Shown: piece after piece, positions 8,129 to 16,223 of the stretch
Layout: the number at the start of each line of letters is the position of its first letter
How positions within the stretch are numbered: the first letter of the stretch is position 1
Source: an uncultured Candidatus Melainabacteria bacterium
GTDB lineage: Bacteria > Cyanobacteriota > Vampirovibrionia > Gastranaerophilales > Gastranaerophilaceae
Reading direction: 5' to 3'
Length of the DNA stretch: 64,000 bases
Assembly: GCA_934718085.1 (NCBI GenBank)
Contig: CAKUZL010000005.1
Location: forward strand, 1 to 64,000
Made by a program: the position numbers and the translations under genes
Notes under the pieces: generated by a model
What the model was told of the DNA's origin: nothing
Databases searched by the model: none
What the model saw: the letters and a program-made list of their open reading frames with translations, nothing else

Positions 8129-9838
8129 ATGTTAAAAGATTGTATTGAAATATTAAAACAAAAGGAATCAGAGTATTCGTTTAGCAATAAGGTTGGATTT
8201 TATACGGATAGCGGTTATATTTTGAAGCCGGGAATTTATTGTGTTGTAGATATGGAATCGCTTAAATCTTTAAAAATGATAGTTCCCGAGCGCAAGAACA
8301 AAAAAAAAGAATATGAAACTGATTATGAATACATATGTGAATATGAACATTCTCCGAGTTGTTCCGATTTCTACAATAAAATAAAAATGTTTGATTTCCT
8401 TTCCGGTCCGATAACGGTAAGATCAAAAATTGTTGACAATGCGTATACAACAAATTGTTTTTCTTTGGGCGTAAAAGTAGGGGAAAAGGGATGTTTGCTA
8501 AAAGTTAATATTGACGAATATTTTGAAGAGGCTCAAAAAATTTTGAAAGATTCAGAATATTTTTCAGATTTCCGTAAATACGAAAATTCGATGGAAGAAT
8601 TTATTCGTATTGCTAAAGATGAAATAAATTGTAATTTAGAAAACGGAAAATTAAAAAAAGATTATTTTATTAAAATTTATGCAGATTTGTCTGTAGAAGA
8701 ATATTCAAAATTACATTCAATCTATTTTGATAATTATTATGCTACTAGGGGTAAAGAAGAAGGTTTTTATTCCAGTGAAATTAGAAAAAAGCATCCAGAC
8801 AATAAAATACCTGTAAATTTTGTTAATTTAAATGATAAAAAGCCTTTTAATGCAAATAAGACACGGAAAGTTCCTGCTATTTGTTATGAATTTTCTCAAG
8901 ATTTAAAAGACAGGGAATTATTAAGTAAATACCTACAAAGTCATTCTCCCGAGAAAGAGAAATTTAAAGAACGTTACATAAAGGTTAATAACGACAAACA
9001 TGCAGGTTTTGGTTTTTCTGATTATGTTGTTTTTCCCGAGACGACGGAAATTTTTGATTGTTGTTGCGATAACTATTTAAAAGTTGAACCCGGTCGTTAT
9101 CAATACGGAGTTAATATTACGATTGATGATATTGATAAAGAGCTTTATAACGGCAATTTGATAAAATATATAGAAGGCAAAAAAGTAAACAATATTGGTT
9201 CGAGATTGCTTTCAAATATTACCGAATACAGTTGCGTATGGGTGAATTTTTTCCATAAAAAAAATTATAAACCGTTAAAGGCTGTTTTTAACAAAGTTTG
9301 TTTTTCAAGAGTTTTGGATACTTTTTTAGAAGCAAAGGATGAAAGCTTGATTTTTTTGATGAAAAAAGCTGCATTGAGGTTTAATTTGGTTTATTCAATA
9401 AAAAATTATATTTTAAAGAAGGAGAATAAAAAAATGTCGGATATAAATATTTTTTCTGAAATTTATGAAAAAATAAAAGAAAAAATTGAGCGAAATGAAA
9501 CGTTAAGGTTTGATACAGATGAGGAAGCATTTTTTGGAATGGGGCAAATTGCTTATTTTTTAATGTACAAAACTAAAAGTAATATTAAACATGATGCTGC
9601 TGTTCCGTTTTTGACTTCTGTATATTCGGAAAGCGCAAAGAATGAAATATTTAAATTATTTGTAGTCAGAAGTTATGATATTTCTTTAAAGTGGAATATG
9701 TTTAATAATTTGTATGCGATGGTGCAGGAATACAGATATCCGAAAAAAATGAATTTTGAATGCGTATTTGCAGGTTTTTTGCATAATAATTTTTTACTTT
9801 CAAAAAATAATATTGAAAAAAATGAAGAAGAAGTTTAA
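8129..9838 (+). CDS. cas8b: Cascade large subunit Cas8b (type I-B)
   Basis: Position between cas6 and cas7, length (569 residues) and the presence of all other type I-B genes identify this as the large subunit, which recognises the PAM and recruits Cas3. Sequence similarity alone would be weak, as usual for Cas8. A cluster DCCCDNY lies near residue 312. The DNA is strikingly AT-rich compared with cas6 before it and cas3 after it, which suggests replacement by recombination. The C-terminal 134 residues are mostly helical and are preceded by an internal ribosome site and ATG, so the gene probably also yields the small subunit (separate entry). Confidence 0.82.
   Translation: MLKDCIEILKQKESEYSFSNKVGFYTDSGYILKPGIYCVVDMESLKSLKMIVPERKNKKKEYETDYEYICEYEHSPSCSDFYNKIKMFDFLSGPITVRSKIVDNAYTTNCFSLGVKVGEKGCLLKVNIDEYFEEAQKILKDSEYFSDFRKYENSMEEFIRIAKDEINCNLENGKLKKDYFIKIYADLSVEEYSKLHSIYFDNYYATRGKEEGFYSSEIRKKHPDNKIPVNFVNLNDKKPFNANKTRKVPAICYEFSQDLKDRELLSKYLQSHSPEKEKFKERYIKVNNDKHAGFGFSDYVVFPETTEIFDCCCDNYLKVEPGRYQYGVNITIDDIDKELYNGNLIKYIEGKKVNNIGSRLLSNITEYSCVWVNFFHKKNYKPLKAVFNKVCFSRVLDTFLEAKDESLIFLMKKAALRFNLVYSIKNYILKKENKKMSDINIFSEIYEKIKEKIERNETLRFDTDEEAFFGMGQIAYFLMYKTKSNIKHDAAVPFLTSVYSESAKNEIFKLFVVRSYDISLKWNMFNNLYAMVQEYRYPKKMNFECVFAGFLHNNFLLSKNNIEKNEEEV
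9434..9838 (+). CDS. cas11b: Predicted small subunit Cas11b from internal start in cas8b
   Basis: Codon 436 of cas8b is ATG and is preceded by AAGGAG at 9419-9424, nine bases away, in the same frame. Translation from it yields a 134-residue, helix-rich polypeptide that coincides with the C-terminal domain of Cas8b. Independent translation of Cas11 from inside cas8 is established for type I-B, I-C and I-D systems, and the size here agrees. No separate small-subunit gene exists in the operon. What I see is the site and the frame; production of the protein is inferred. Confidence 0.7.
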   Translation: MSDINIFSEIYEKIKEKIERNETLRFDTDEEAFFGMGQIAYFLMYKTKSNIKHDAAVPFLTSVYSESAKNEIFKLFVVRSYDISLKWNMFNNLYAMVQEYRYPKKMNFECVFAGFLHNNFLLSKNNIEKNEEEV

Positions 9839-9858
9839 TAAGTACAGGAGATAAATTT

Positions 9859-10848
9859 ATGGCAAACAAAGCAATGGATAAAAGAGTTTACGGCGTAATC
9901 GGAGTGAAATCCGTAATGGCAAATTGGAATGCCGATTTCACGGGATATCCGAGAACTACAAGTGATTGTAAAGTTTTTGGTTCTGATAAATCTTTAAAAT
10001 ATCCTATAAAAAATTTTTGGAAAAACGAAGAAAGCAATAAAATTCTGTCTTTTAAAACTTTCAATGCCGATTTTAAACCGATGAGTATTGATGAGAAATA
10101 TAAATATTTATTTCCGAATCATGAATTAAAAATAATTGGTGAGGACGGGAAGAAAAAGAAAAAAAACAAAGACATAGACATAGACACAGCGGAATATAAA
10201 AAAACTTTGCTCCAAAATCTTTTTTCTTGTATTGATGTAAAACAATTCGGTTGTACTTTTGCTCCTTCCGTAAAAGGAAATAATGTCTCCATAACCGGGG
10301 CGGTTCAGGTAGCACAAGGGTTTAATAAATACAAAGACAGTTGCTCTCAAATTATGGATATAGTTTCTCAATTTCCGACAGAGGCAGGTGATAATCAAAC
10401 AACTATCGGTAAAAAAATCGTGAGTGATGAGGCGCATTATGCTTACCATTTTGCGATTAACCCCGATGTTTACGCGGATTACGTCGAAATGGGCGTGACG
10501 GACGGCTATACCGACGAAGATTACAAAAAATTTAAAGAAGCGGCTTTGATTTCGGCGACCGCGTTCAATACGAACAGTAAAGTCGGCTGCGAAAACGAAC
10601 TTGCCGTGTTTGTCGAAACCGATAAAAACGCGTATTTGCCCGATTTGGCGCAATATGTGTTCTTCAAAAAAGCGGAAGACGAAGGCGAAAAAGATGTTAT
10701 CGAGCTTAAATTCGACGGAATTTTGAACGACATACAAGACAAAATCAAATCGGTTGAAATTTACTACAATCCGTACACAACGACAATTCAAACGGATGTT
10801 CGAAACGCAAAAATGTTTAACATTTTCACGCAGGACGAGGTTAAATAA
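9859..10848 (+). CDS. cas7: Cascade backbone subunit Cas7 (type I-B)
   Basis: Cas7 polymerises along the crRNA spacer to form the Cascade backbone. The 329 residues have the family-like start (RVYGVIGVKSVMANWNADF), a middle CTFAPSVKGNNVSITGAVQ corresponding to the conserved core of Cas7b/Csh2-type proteins, and a late RNA-binding region. A Lys-rich insertion GEDGKKKKKNKD occurs around residue 95. Composition changes sharply inside the gene near 10430: sampled 60-base lines are about 22 percent GC before and 43-48 percent after, so the gene looks like a recombinant mosaic. ATG has AGGAG upstream. The stop overlaps cas5 (TAATG). Confidence 0.88.
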   Translation: MANKAMDKRVYGVIGVKSVMANWNADFTGYPRTTSDCKVFGSDKSLKYPIKNFWKNEESNKILSFKTFNADFKPMSIDEKYKYLFPNHELKIIGEDGKKKKKNKDIDIDTAEYKKTLLQNLFSCIDVKQFGCTFAPSVKGNNVSITGAVQVAQGFNKYKDSCSQIMDIVSQFPTEAGDNQTTIGKKIVSDEAHYAYHFAINPDVYADYVEMGVTDGYTDEDYKKFKEAALISATAFNTNSKVGCENELAVFVETDKNAYLPDLAQYVFFKKAEDEGEKDVIELKFDGILNDIQDKIKSVEIYYNPYTTTIQTDVRNAKMFNIFTQDEVK

Positions 10849-11624
10849 TGCAAGCCTTAAAGTTCAAATTAAGCGGAAAAACGGCGATTTTCAAGCGTCC
10901 CGACGTCAATGTGCATTGCCTTTTTACATATTCGCATATTCATAAACCGGCTTTGCTCGGCATTTTGGGCGCAATTTGCGGGTTTGCGGGTTATAATTCC
11001 CAAAAAGCCCACAACGACAGATGTATCGCCGAGAAAAGAAAAACAGATATCCTCGATTATCCCGAATTTTACGAAAAATTGAAGGACATCAAAGTTTCAA
11101 TTATTCCCCGCGAGGCGACTTTTTCGACAAAAACTCAAAAGTTCAACAACAGCGTCGGGTACGCTTCGCAAGAGCAGGGCAACAACCTCATCGTTACCGA
11201 ACAGTGGCTTGAAGAGCCGAGTTGGGAGATATTCGTGTTGCTCGACGGGAGCGAAGTGACGGAGGAGTTGAAACGTCGGTTTTTGGCGCGTGAATTTGTT
11301 TATATCCCGTATTTGGGCAAAAACGACCATTTTGCGGATATTACCGATATCGAAATCGTTGATTTGACGGAGGTTTCGGAATGTTCGCGGGTTCGGTCGA
11401 TGATTTTTGCCGACAAGGTAGTTAAGTTCGTCGACAAACTCTCAAATCCCTTCAAGTCGAACCCCGTAAATTATTTTAAATACGCCGAAAGGCTTCCGAT
11501 TGCGCTTGATCGCGAAGACAATATGTACGAACTCCGAAAGTTTGTATATACGAATATGGACGTAACTTTGAACGATTACGATTTTGTTTATTCCTGCAAC
11601 GCGGGTAATATAGCATTTTTTTAA
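10848..11624 (+). CDS. cas5: Cascade subunit Cas5 (type I-B)
   Basis: Cas5 caps the 5' handle of the crRNA in Cascade. The N-terminus KFKLSGKTAIFKRPDVN is the usual Cas5 beginning, followed by the LLGILGAICGFAGY helix in which type I-B proteins carry a conserved Gly-rich segment, and the total of 258 residues is normal. It is translationally coupled to cas7 and lies 11 bases before cas3. Its base composition matches the 3' part of cas7 rather than the AT-rich cas8b. Confidence 0.9.
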   Translation: MQALKFKLSGKTAIFKRPDVNVHCLFTYSHIHKPALLGILGAICGFAGYNSQKAHNDRCIAEKRKTDILDYPEFYEKLKDIKVSIIPREATFSTKTQKFNNSVGYASQEQGNNLIVTEQWLEEPSWEIFVLLDGSEVTEELKRRFLAREFVYIPYLGKNDHFADITDIEIVDLTEVSECSRVRSMIFADKVVKFVDKLSNPFKSNPVNYFKYAERLPIALDREDNMYELRKFVYTNMDVTLNDYDFVYSCNAGNIAFF

Positions 11625-11635
11625 AGGGAGAAAAC

Positions 11636-14305
11636 ATGCCGATAGCGGATTATCTTAAAAACGACGAAATGCAAAAGAAGGCGGAAAAGAAGATAGCGGA
11701 TTATCTTAAAAACGACGAAATCTATTATGCTCACAGAGACGGTGTTCCGAAAAAGGTCGAAACCCTTGAGGAACACTCGTCTTTGACTCTCGAGTACGCG
11801 AAAAAAATAATCGACGTTCAGCGACTGTGGTCGGTTTTTATCGGGCTCGGCGAGCGGTTTTTCGAAAAAAATTCCGAAAATTACAAACTTTGGGAGCGGA
11901 TGTTTTTCGACACGATTTATTTGCACGATTTGGGCAAAGCCAACGTCGTTTTTCAGAATAAGAAAATGAATAATCCGAATTTTAAATACGACGAAAACGA
12001 GAAAGGCTTTGTAAACAGTCGTTCTCAGCATTCTTTGTCGTCGGCGGGGTTGTATTCGGCTAAATATTTAAATTTATTATCTGACGAGCATAGTGCACTT
12101 TTCCCGTTTTTATTCATAAATGCTTTTGTTATTGCCCGTCATCACGGTTATTTGAAAAGTTTTTCTTCTTTTTTGGGTCTTAAAGAGTCGGACTCGGACC
12201 TTTCAGGTTTTTACAAAACTTATGCTCCTTTGTTGAAAGATATTACCGTTGATTTTTCAATATTGAATTTTGACTTTGACACCGATTTAAATTGTTTAAA
12301 AAATTGGAGTGTTTTCTTTACGGAATGCCTTGAAAATTTCGAGCACGACAAAAAGTTTCGGACGGCGGATTTTTATATTTACGCAAAATTTTTGTATTCG
12401 TTGTTGGTTTCGGCGGATTTTTACGCGACATCGGATTATATGAGCGGTTTAAAGCCTGTGACGGCGGACGATTTCGGGGTTATAACGAATGTTCGGAAGT
12501 TTCTTGATCCGTTTGAGTCGACCGATGTTTACAAAAGTATACAAAAGTACGCAAAGCACCGAAAAAGCGGTGATTTTGCGGATATAAACGAAGCTCGAAG
12601 CGAAATGTTTTTGGAAGCGGAAGAGAATTTGTTGAAGAATACGGATAAAAATCTTTTTTATCTCGAGGCACCGACGGGCAGCGGGAAGACGAATACGGCG
12701 ATAAATTTGTCGTTGCGGCTGGTTGAAAATTGTCCCGATACCAACAAAATTTTCTACGTTTTTCCGTTTAATACGCTCGTCGAGCAGACGAAGGACACTT
12801 TGCTCAAATCTTTCGGCGGGAGTGCTTCGGTGGGGAGCGAAATCGGTGTTATCAATTCGATTACGCCGATTTACGAGGAAAATGAATCGGACGGCAAGGT
12901 TTGTCGTGCCGAAGACGGCAAAAATATTCCCGAAAACATTGATTATAAGGCGATTTTGACGGGAAGGCAGTTTTTGCATTATCCGATTGTCGTGACGACC
13001 CACGTGAAGTTGTTCGATTGGCTTTTCGGGGTCGGCAGAGAGTCGCATTTTCCGCTTTGCAAGCTTGCTAACAGCGTCGTGGTTCTTGACGAAATTCAGT
13101 CTTACAAGAACGGAATTTGGAAGGAAATCGCGATTTTTTTGAGCAGGTTCGCGGAGATTTTGAATATAAAATTCATTATAATGTCGGCTACGCTGCCGAA
13201 AATCGGTGCACTTATTTCCGGAGACGAAAATTTCGGTCAAAACGATTTTGTGGAGCTGATTTCGGACAGAAAAAAATATTTTGAATGTAAGTTTTTTAAG
13301 GACAGAGTCGTTCCGAACTTTGATTTAATCGACGAGTTCAAAACGTCCGATGAAACCCGAAAAACCGAGCGTTTGGCGGAAAAGATTTTTGAAGAGTTTC
13401 AAAAAGGGAACGACGTTCTTGTCGAGTTTATAAAAAAATCTCGGTCGCTTGAATTTTTTAAGGATTTAAAGGAGAAGTTCGGAGGGGAAATTCCCGAAAA
13501 GTCGCTGATGTTGATGAACGGCGACGATAATTTGTACGCGCGAAAGAAAATAATCGAGACCGTGAAGGACAAAAATCGCGATTATCGGGTGATTTTGATT
13601 TCGACGCAGGTCATCGAGGCGGGGGTCGATGTCGATTTCGATATAGGGTTTAAGGACATTTCGATTTTGGATGCGGAAGAGCAGTTTATGGGGCGGATTA
13701 ACCGTTCGTGCAAAAAAACGGGAAATGTCGTTTATTTCTTTGATTTTGACGATATGACAAAAATTTACAAGGACGACAAGCGCAACGAATTTACGCTCAA
13801 AAATCCCGAAATTCGCGAAAATCTGAAGAATAAAGACTTCGGTGCGTATTATGCGAAAGTTTTGGGCAAGGTGGACGAGGAAACCAAAACAAACACGGAA
13901 AATAATCTCGAAAAATTCAGGACGGATGTTTTGCAAAAGCTCGATTTTATGGAAATTCGCGAAAAAATGAAGCTGCTCAAAGACGACAATTCCTACTCGA
14001 TTTTTCTTAATCGAACGATTGAGCTCGATAACGGCAAAAAGCTTGTCGGCAGTGAAGTTTGGCGGGAGTATAAGGAATTGCTCGAAGATTTTTCGATTGA
14101 TTATTCCGAAAAGCAGGTGAAGCTTTCGCAAAAGAACAACGAACTTTCGTATTTTACGTATAACGTCAGAAGAATGGCGCAAACCTGTAATGATACGGTC
14201 GGCGACCTTTATTATTTCGAGAACGGCGAAAAATTTCTGACCGAAGACGGAAAATTCGACCGGAAAAAGTTTGAGGGTACCAACTTCGATTATGAGTTTA
14301 TTTAG
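11636..14305 (+). CDS. cas3: Helicase-nuclease Cas3 (type I-B)
   Basis: Cas3 is recruited by target-bound Cascade, unwinds the DNA and degrades it. The 889-residue protein has the N-terminal HD nuclease (H47, then HDLGK at 97-101, then RHHG later), the helicase Walker A APTGSGKT near 345, motif II DEIQ at about 485, motif III SATLP at 517 and motif VI GRINR at 686. All appear intact. The first 30 codons contain a perfect 30-base direct repeat offset by 51 bases, giving IADYLKNDE twice, a recent in-frame duplication before the HD domain. A patch near 12050-12330 is AT-rich. AAAGGGAG precedes the ATG, and the 3' end overlaps the cas4 remnant. Confidence 0.95.
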   Translation: MPIADYLKNDEMQKKAEKKIADYLKNDEIYYAHRDGVPKKVETLEEHSSLTLEYAKKIIDVQRLWSVFIGLGERFFEKNSENYKLWERMFFDTIYLHDLGKANVVFQNKKMNNPNFKYDENEKGFVNSRSQHSLSSAGLYSAKYLNLLSDEHSALFPFLFINAFVIARHHGYLKSFSSFLGLKESDSDLSGFYKTYAPLLKDITVDFSILNFDFDTDLNCLKNWSVFFTECLENFEHDKKFRTADFYIYAKFLYSLLVSADFYATSDYMSGLKPVTADDFGVITNVRKFLDPFESTDVYKSIQKYAKHRKSGDFADINEARSEMFLEAEENLLKNTDKNLFYLEAPTGSGKTNTAINLSLRLVENCPDTNKIFYVFPFNTLVEQTKDTLLKSFGGSASVGSEIGVINSITPIYEENESDGKVCRAEDGKNIPENIDYKAILTGRQFLHYPIVVTTHVKLFDWLFGVGRESHFPLCKLANSVVVLDEIQSYKNGIWKEIAIFLSRFAEILNIKFIIMSATLPKIGALISGDENFGQNDFVELISDRKKYFECKFFKDRVVPNFDLIDEFKTSDETRKTERLAEKIFEEFQKGNDVLVEFIKKSRSLEFFKDLKEKFGGEIPEKSLMLMNGDDNLYARKKIIETVKDKNRDYRVILISTQVIEAGVDVDFDIGFKDISILDAEEQFMGRINRSCKKTGNVVYFFDFDDMTKIYKDDKRNEFTLKNPEIRENLKNKDFGAYYAKVLGKVDEETKTNTENNLEKFRTDVLQKLDFMEIREKMKLLKDDNSYSIFLNRTIELDNGKKLVGSEVWREYKELLEDFSIDYSEKQVKLSQKNNELSYFTYNVRRMAQTCNDTVGDLYYFENGEKFLTEDGKFDRKKFEGTNFDYEFI
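11641..11721 (+). repeat. 51-base in-frame direct duplication at the start of cas3
   Basis: The bases at 11641-11670 recur exactly at 11692-11721. The unit is 51 bases (17 codons), so reading frame is kept. It repeats IADYLKNDE at residues 3-11 and 20-28 of Cas3. Confidence 0.95.
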
Positions 14306-14399
14306 GTTCGAAGAAGCGAATTTGACGGGAACGACAATAAATTATTTCGTTCATTGCAGGCGCCAATGTTGGCTTTTCGCGCATAAAATAAATTTATAA
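14292..14399 (+). pseudogene. cas4: cas4 remnant (first 35 codons)
   Basis: An ATG inside the end of cas3 opens a frame of 35 residues that matches the start of type I-B Cas4: LTGTTINYFVHCRRQC followed by WLFAHKI, including the first cysteine of the iron-sulfur cluster. It then stops at TAA (14397). A full Cas4 has about 160-200 residues with a RecB-like nuclease and three more cysteines, all absent. The overlap with cas3 is the normal coupling, so this is the true cas4 start, cut off by a deletion. Cas4 would have trimmed and selected prespacers. Confidence 0.85.
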
Positions 14400-14664
14400 A
14401 ACGATTTTTGATTGCGTGAATAACCGTAAACTCGCCGTGGAAAAGCATTTCGACAAAAATTTGAATTATTGCCTGCTTAATGAGGAAGGTAAAAAAATAT
14501 TTATTGCCGCGCTCGAGGACAGATTTTCTCAAACTTACGAAAACGAACGGCTGAAACGGAAGGTTTCTTTGAAAACCGCGATAAAATACGACGCGTACAA
14601 GTTGATAAAAGAAATTCTCGAAGACGTTGATTTTATTCCGTTTTCGTTGAAAACTAAACAGTGA
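14392..14664 (+). pseudogene. cas1: cas1 remnant (C-terminal ~90 codons)
   Basis: From about 14392 the frame reads YKTIFDCVNNRKLAVEKHF, then CLLNEEGKKIFIAALEDR and LKRKVSLKTAIKYDAYKLIK, which is the C-terminal helical end of type I-B Cas1 integrases. A full Cas1 has about 330 residues; the N-terminal domain and the catalytic Glu-His-Asp metal site are missing. A GTG at 14416 could start an 82-residue peptide, but it would have no activity. The remnant is joined directly to the cas4 fragment, so one deletion of roughly 1.2-1.4 kb (estimated from family lengths) explains both. Confidence 0.88.
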
Positions 14665-14675
14665 ACGGCGGTTTT

Positions 14676-14951
14676 ATGAATTGCAATTACGCTTTTGTTT
14701 TTTATGATGTCGGAGAAAAACGGGTTCAAAAAGTTTTTAAGATTTGCAAAAAATATTTGAACCGGTGTCAATATTCGGTTTTCAGGGGCGAAATCTCGCC
14801 GTCGCAAGTCATTCGGCTCGAAACGGAGCTCAAGAAAATAATAAATCCGAAAGTCGATTTTGTCTGCCTGATTTTATTGAAGGGAGAATATTCGTTTGAG
14901 GAGCGAACGCTCGGAAAGCGCGATAAGGACGCCGAAAGCGTGTTCCTGTAG
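14676..14951 (+). CDS. cas2: Cas2, intact but without a functional Cas1
   Basis: Cas2 is the small dimeric scaffold of the spacer integration complex. The 91 residues have the ferredoxin-like pattern of the family: FVFYDVGEKRVQKVFKIC with the conserved Asp, then the YLNRCQYSVFRGEIS strand-loop. An earlier in-frame GTG at 14661 would add five residues; ATG 14676 is preferred. It follows the cas1 remnant by 11 bases. Without Cas1 and Cas4 from this locus, it cannot support adaptation unless they are supplied elsewhere in the genome. Confidence 0.9.
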   Translation: MNCNYAFVFYDVGEKRVQKVFKICKKYLNRCQYSVFRGEISPSQVIRLETELKKIINPKVDFVCLILLKGEYSFEERTLGKRDKDAESVFL

Positions 14952-15748
14952 GGCTTTCGAAGTTGTGTAAAATGGCAAAAACGCCGATGTTTGCAAGGTT
15001 CTCGGCTGCATGGGGTGTATGGGGGCAAGAAGTTTTGACTTTGAGCAGTCGTCTTGCCGCAGGGCGAAGCGGTTTGATGCGGTCTTGATGCGGGGTAATA
15101 TAGTTTGATGCCCGGGGATATAGCTTGCCGCGGGGCGCGCGCAGCGCGCCCCGCATTAAACTTAGTCCGAATTTTTGCAGACAATCGTAACTCACTCTTC
15201 TGCCTGTTTTCGCGGTATTCCGCCGTGTTGCGATTTGCCGATTTTAAAAATGCCTCTTCGGCAGCTTCTCGAGAGGTTTTTGCAAATATCTCGGAGAGGC
15301 ATATTAAAATTTAAAATGCGTGGAATTTTTGTTTTTCTGTTTTGTCGCCGCCTTTGATATGCCGCAGCGCGCCCCGCCCCTTGAACCTTCTTTCGTTTTT
15401 GTATTGTCGACGGCTTTTTAGTTTTCGGGCATGAAGTTGCGACAGGTTTATCTTTGTATTTGTATTTTTTTTGCCCTCGACTTGTCGTCGTGCACTTTGG
15501 TGTTTACAGGTTTTTTAAGCTGCAATGATAACCTCAATTTTTTTCGAACTCGGCACAGGTGCGTTTTTCGGGCATTCATTTTGCCGCGGGCATAGGCTTG
15601 TCGTAAACATTTTTTTTGTTTCCGACGTCGCGTCCGTCGCGCGCAACTTATACGACAGTGCTCGTGCAAAGTTTCTGCATTTGTGCTGCCCGCATGCTTC
15701 CGTTCGTGTTCACCCCGTTTTTTTCGGAGTCTCGCCCCTCTACGAAGG
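14952..15748. other. Long intergenic region after the Cas operon, no array
   Basis: About 800 bases contain no supportable gene. No regularly spaced direct repeats are present, so the CRISPR array expected near cas2 is missing. A very stable hairpin occurs at 15130-15154, and the 14-base string making its loop and right arm recurs at 15364-15377. Open frames on both strands give cysteine- and arginine-rich translations typical of non-coding DNA. The region may be scar tissue from the same event that damaged cas4-cas1. Confidence 0.55.
15130..15154. repeat. Perfect 11-bp GC inverted repeat
   Basis: Two 11-base all-GC arms surround a three-base loop. No T-run follows on either strand, so it is not a standard terminator. 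The last 14 bases of the element recur at 15364-15377 without the left arm. Confidence 0.85.
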
Positions 15749-16210
15749 CTATTTTACCGTACCGACGATTTGTCCCGAAAGTTCTCTTCTTATTTCTTCG
15801 ACGCTTACGTGTTCTATGGGGGAGTTATCGTCTTTTTTAAGGTAGACGTCTTTTATTCCCGATTGAACGATAAATCTTTTGCACAAAATGCAGATGAAGT
15901 TGTGCCCGTAAATGTACATCGTCGCGTTTTTGCAACGGTCTTGCCCCGCCTGAATTATCGCGTTTTGTTCGGCGTGTATGCTTCTGCAGGTTTCGTATTG
16001 AGTGCCCGAGGGGATGTTGTTTTGAATACGGTAGCAAACGCCCTTTTCGTAGCACGATTCGACCTTCGAAGGGGTTCCGTTGTAGCCTGTCGCCTTAATT
16101 TTTTTGTCTTCGCCGACAATGACCGCGCCGACGTGAGCCCGCAGGCAATTCGACCTGGTGGAGCAGGTTTTTGCCATATCGAGAAAATAATCGTTCCAAT
16201 CTTTTATCAT
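15749..16210 (-). CDS. dCMP deaminase (ComEB-like)
   Basis: The protein deaminates dCMP to dUMP, feeding thymidylate synthesis. The 153 residues carry the zinc-dependent deaminase signature: RSIHAEQNAII with His and the catalytic Glu, and the second zinc motif CILC about 35 residues later, with an Ile where most deaminases have Pro before the first Cys. RAHVGAVIV and TGYNGTPS are typical of the dCMP subgroup and of late competence protein ComEB. It starts 13 bases after the UPF0210 gene stop and is the last gene of a three-gene minus-strand unit. Confidence 0.92.
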   Translation of the reverse strand: MIKDWNDYFLDMAKTCSTRSNCLRAHVGAVIVGEDKKIKATGYNGTPSKVESCYEKGVCYRIQNNIPSGTQYETCRSIHAEQNAIIQAGQDRCKNATMYIYGHNFICILCKRFIVQSGIKDVYLKKDDNSPIEHVSVEEIRRELSGQIVGTVK

Positions 16211-16223
16211 GATTTTGAAACCT

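Noticed and set aside
14952..15748. CRISPR array
   Set aside because: No regular direct repeats; the only repeats are a 14-base string in two copies and a GC hairpin.
15749..16210. Deaminase as part of an anti-phage system together with the Cas locus
   Set aside because: The enzyme has ordinary dCMP deaminase motifs and is the last gene of an operon with ACT and UPF0210 genes, so a housekeeping role is more likely.
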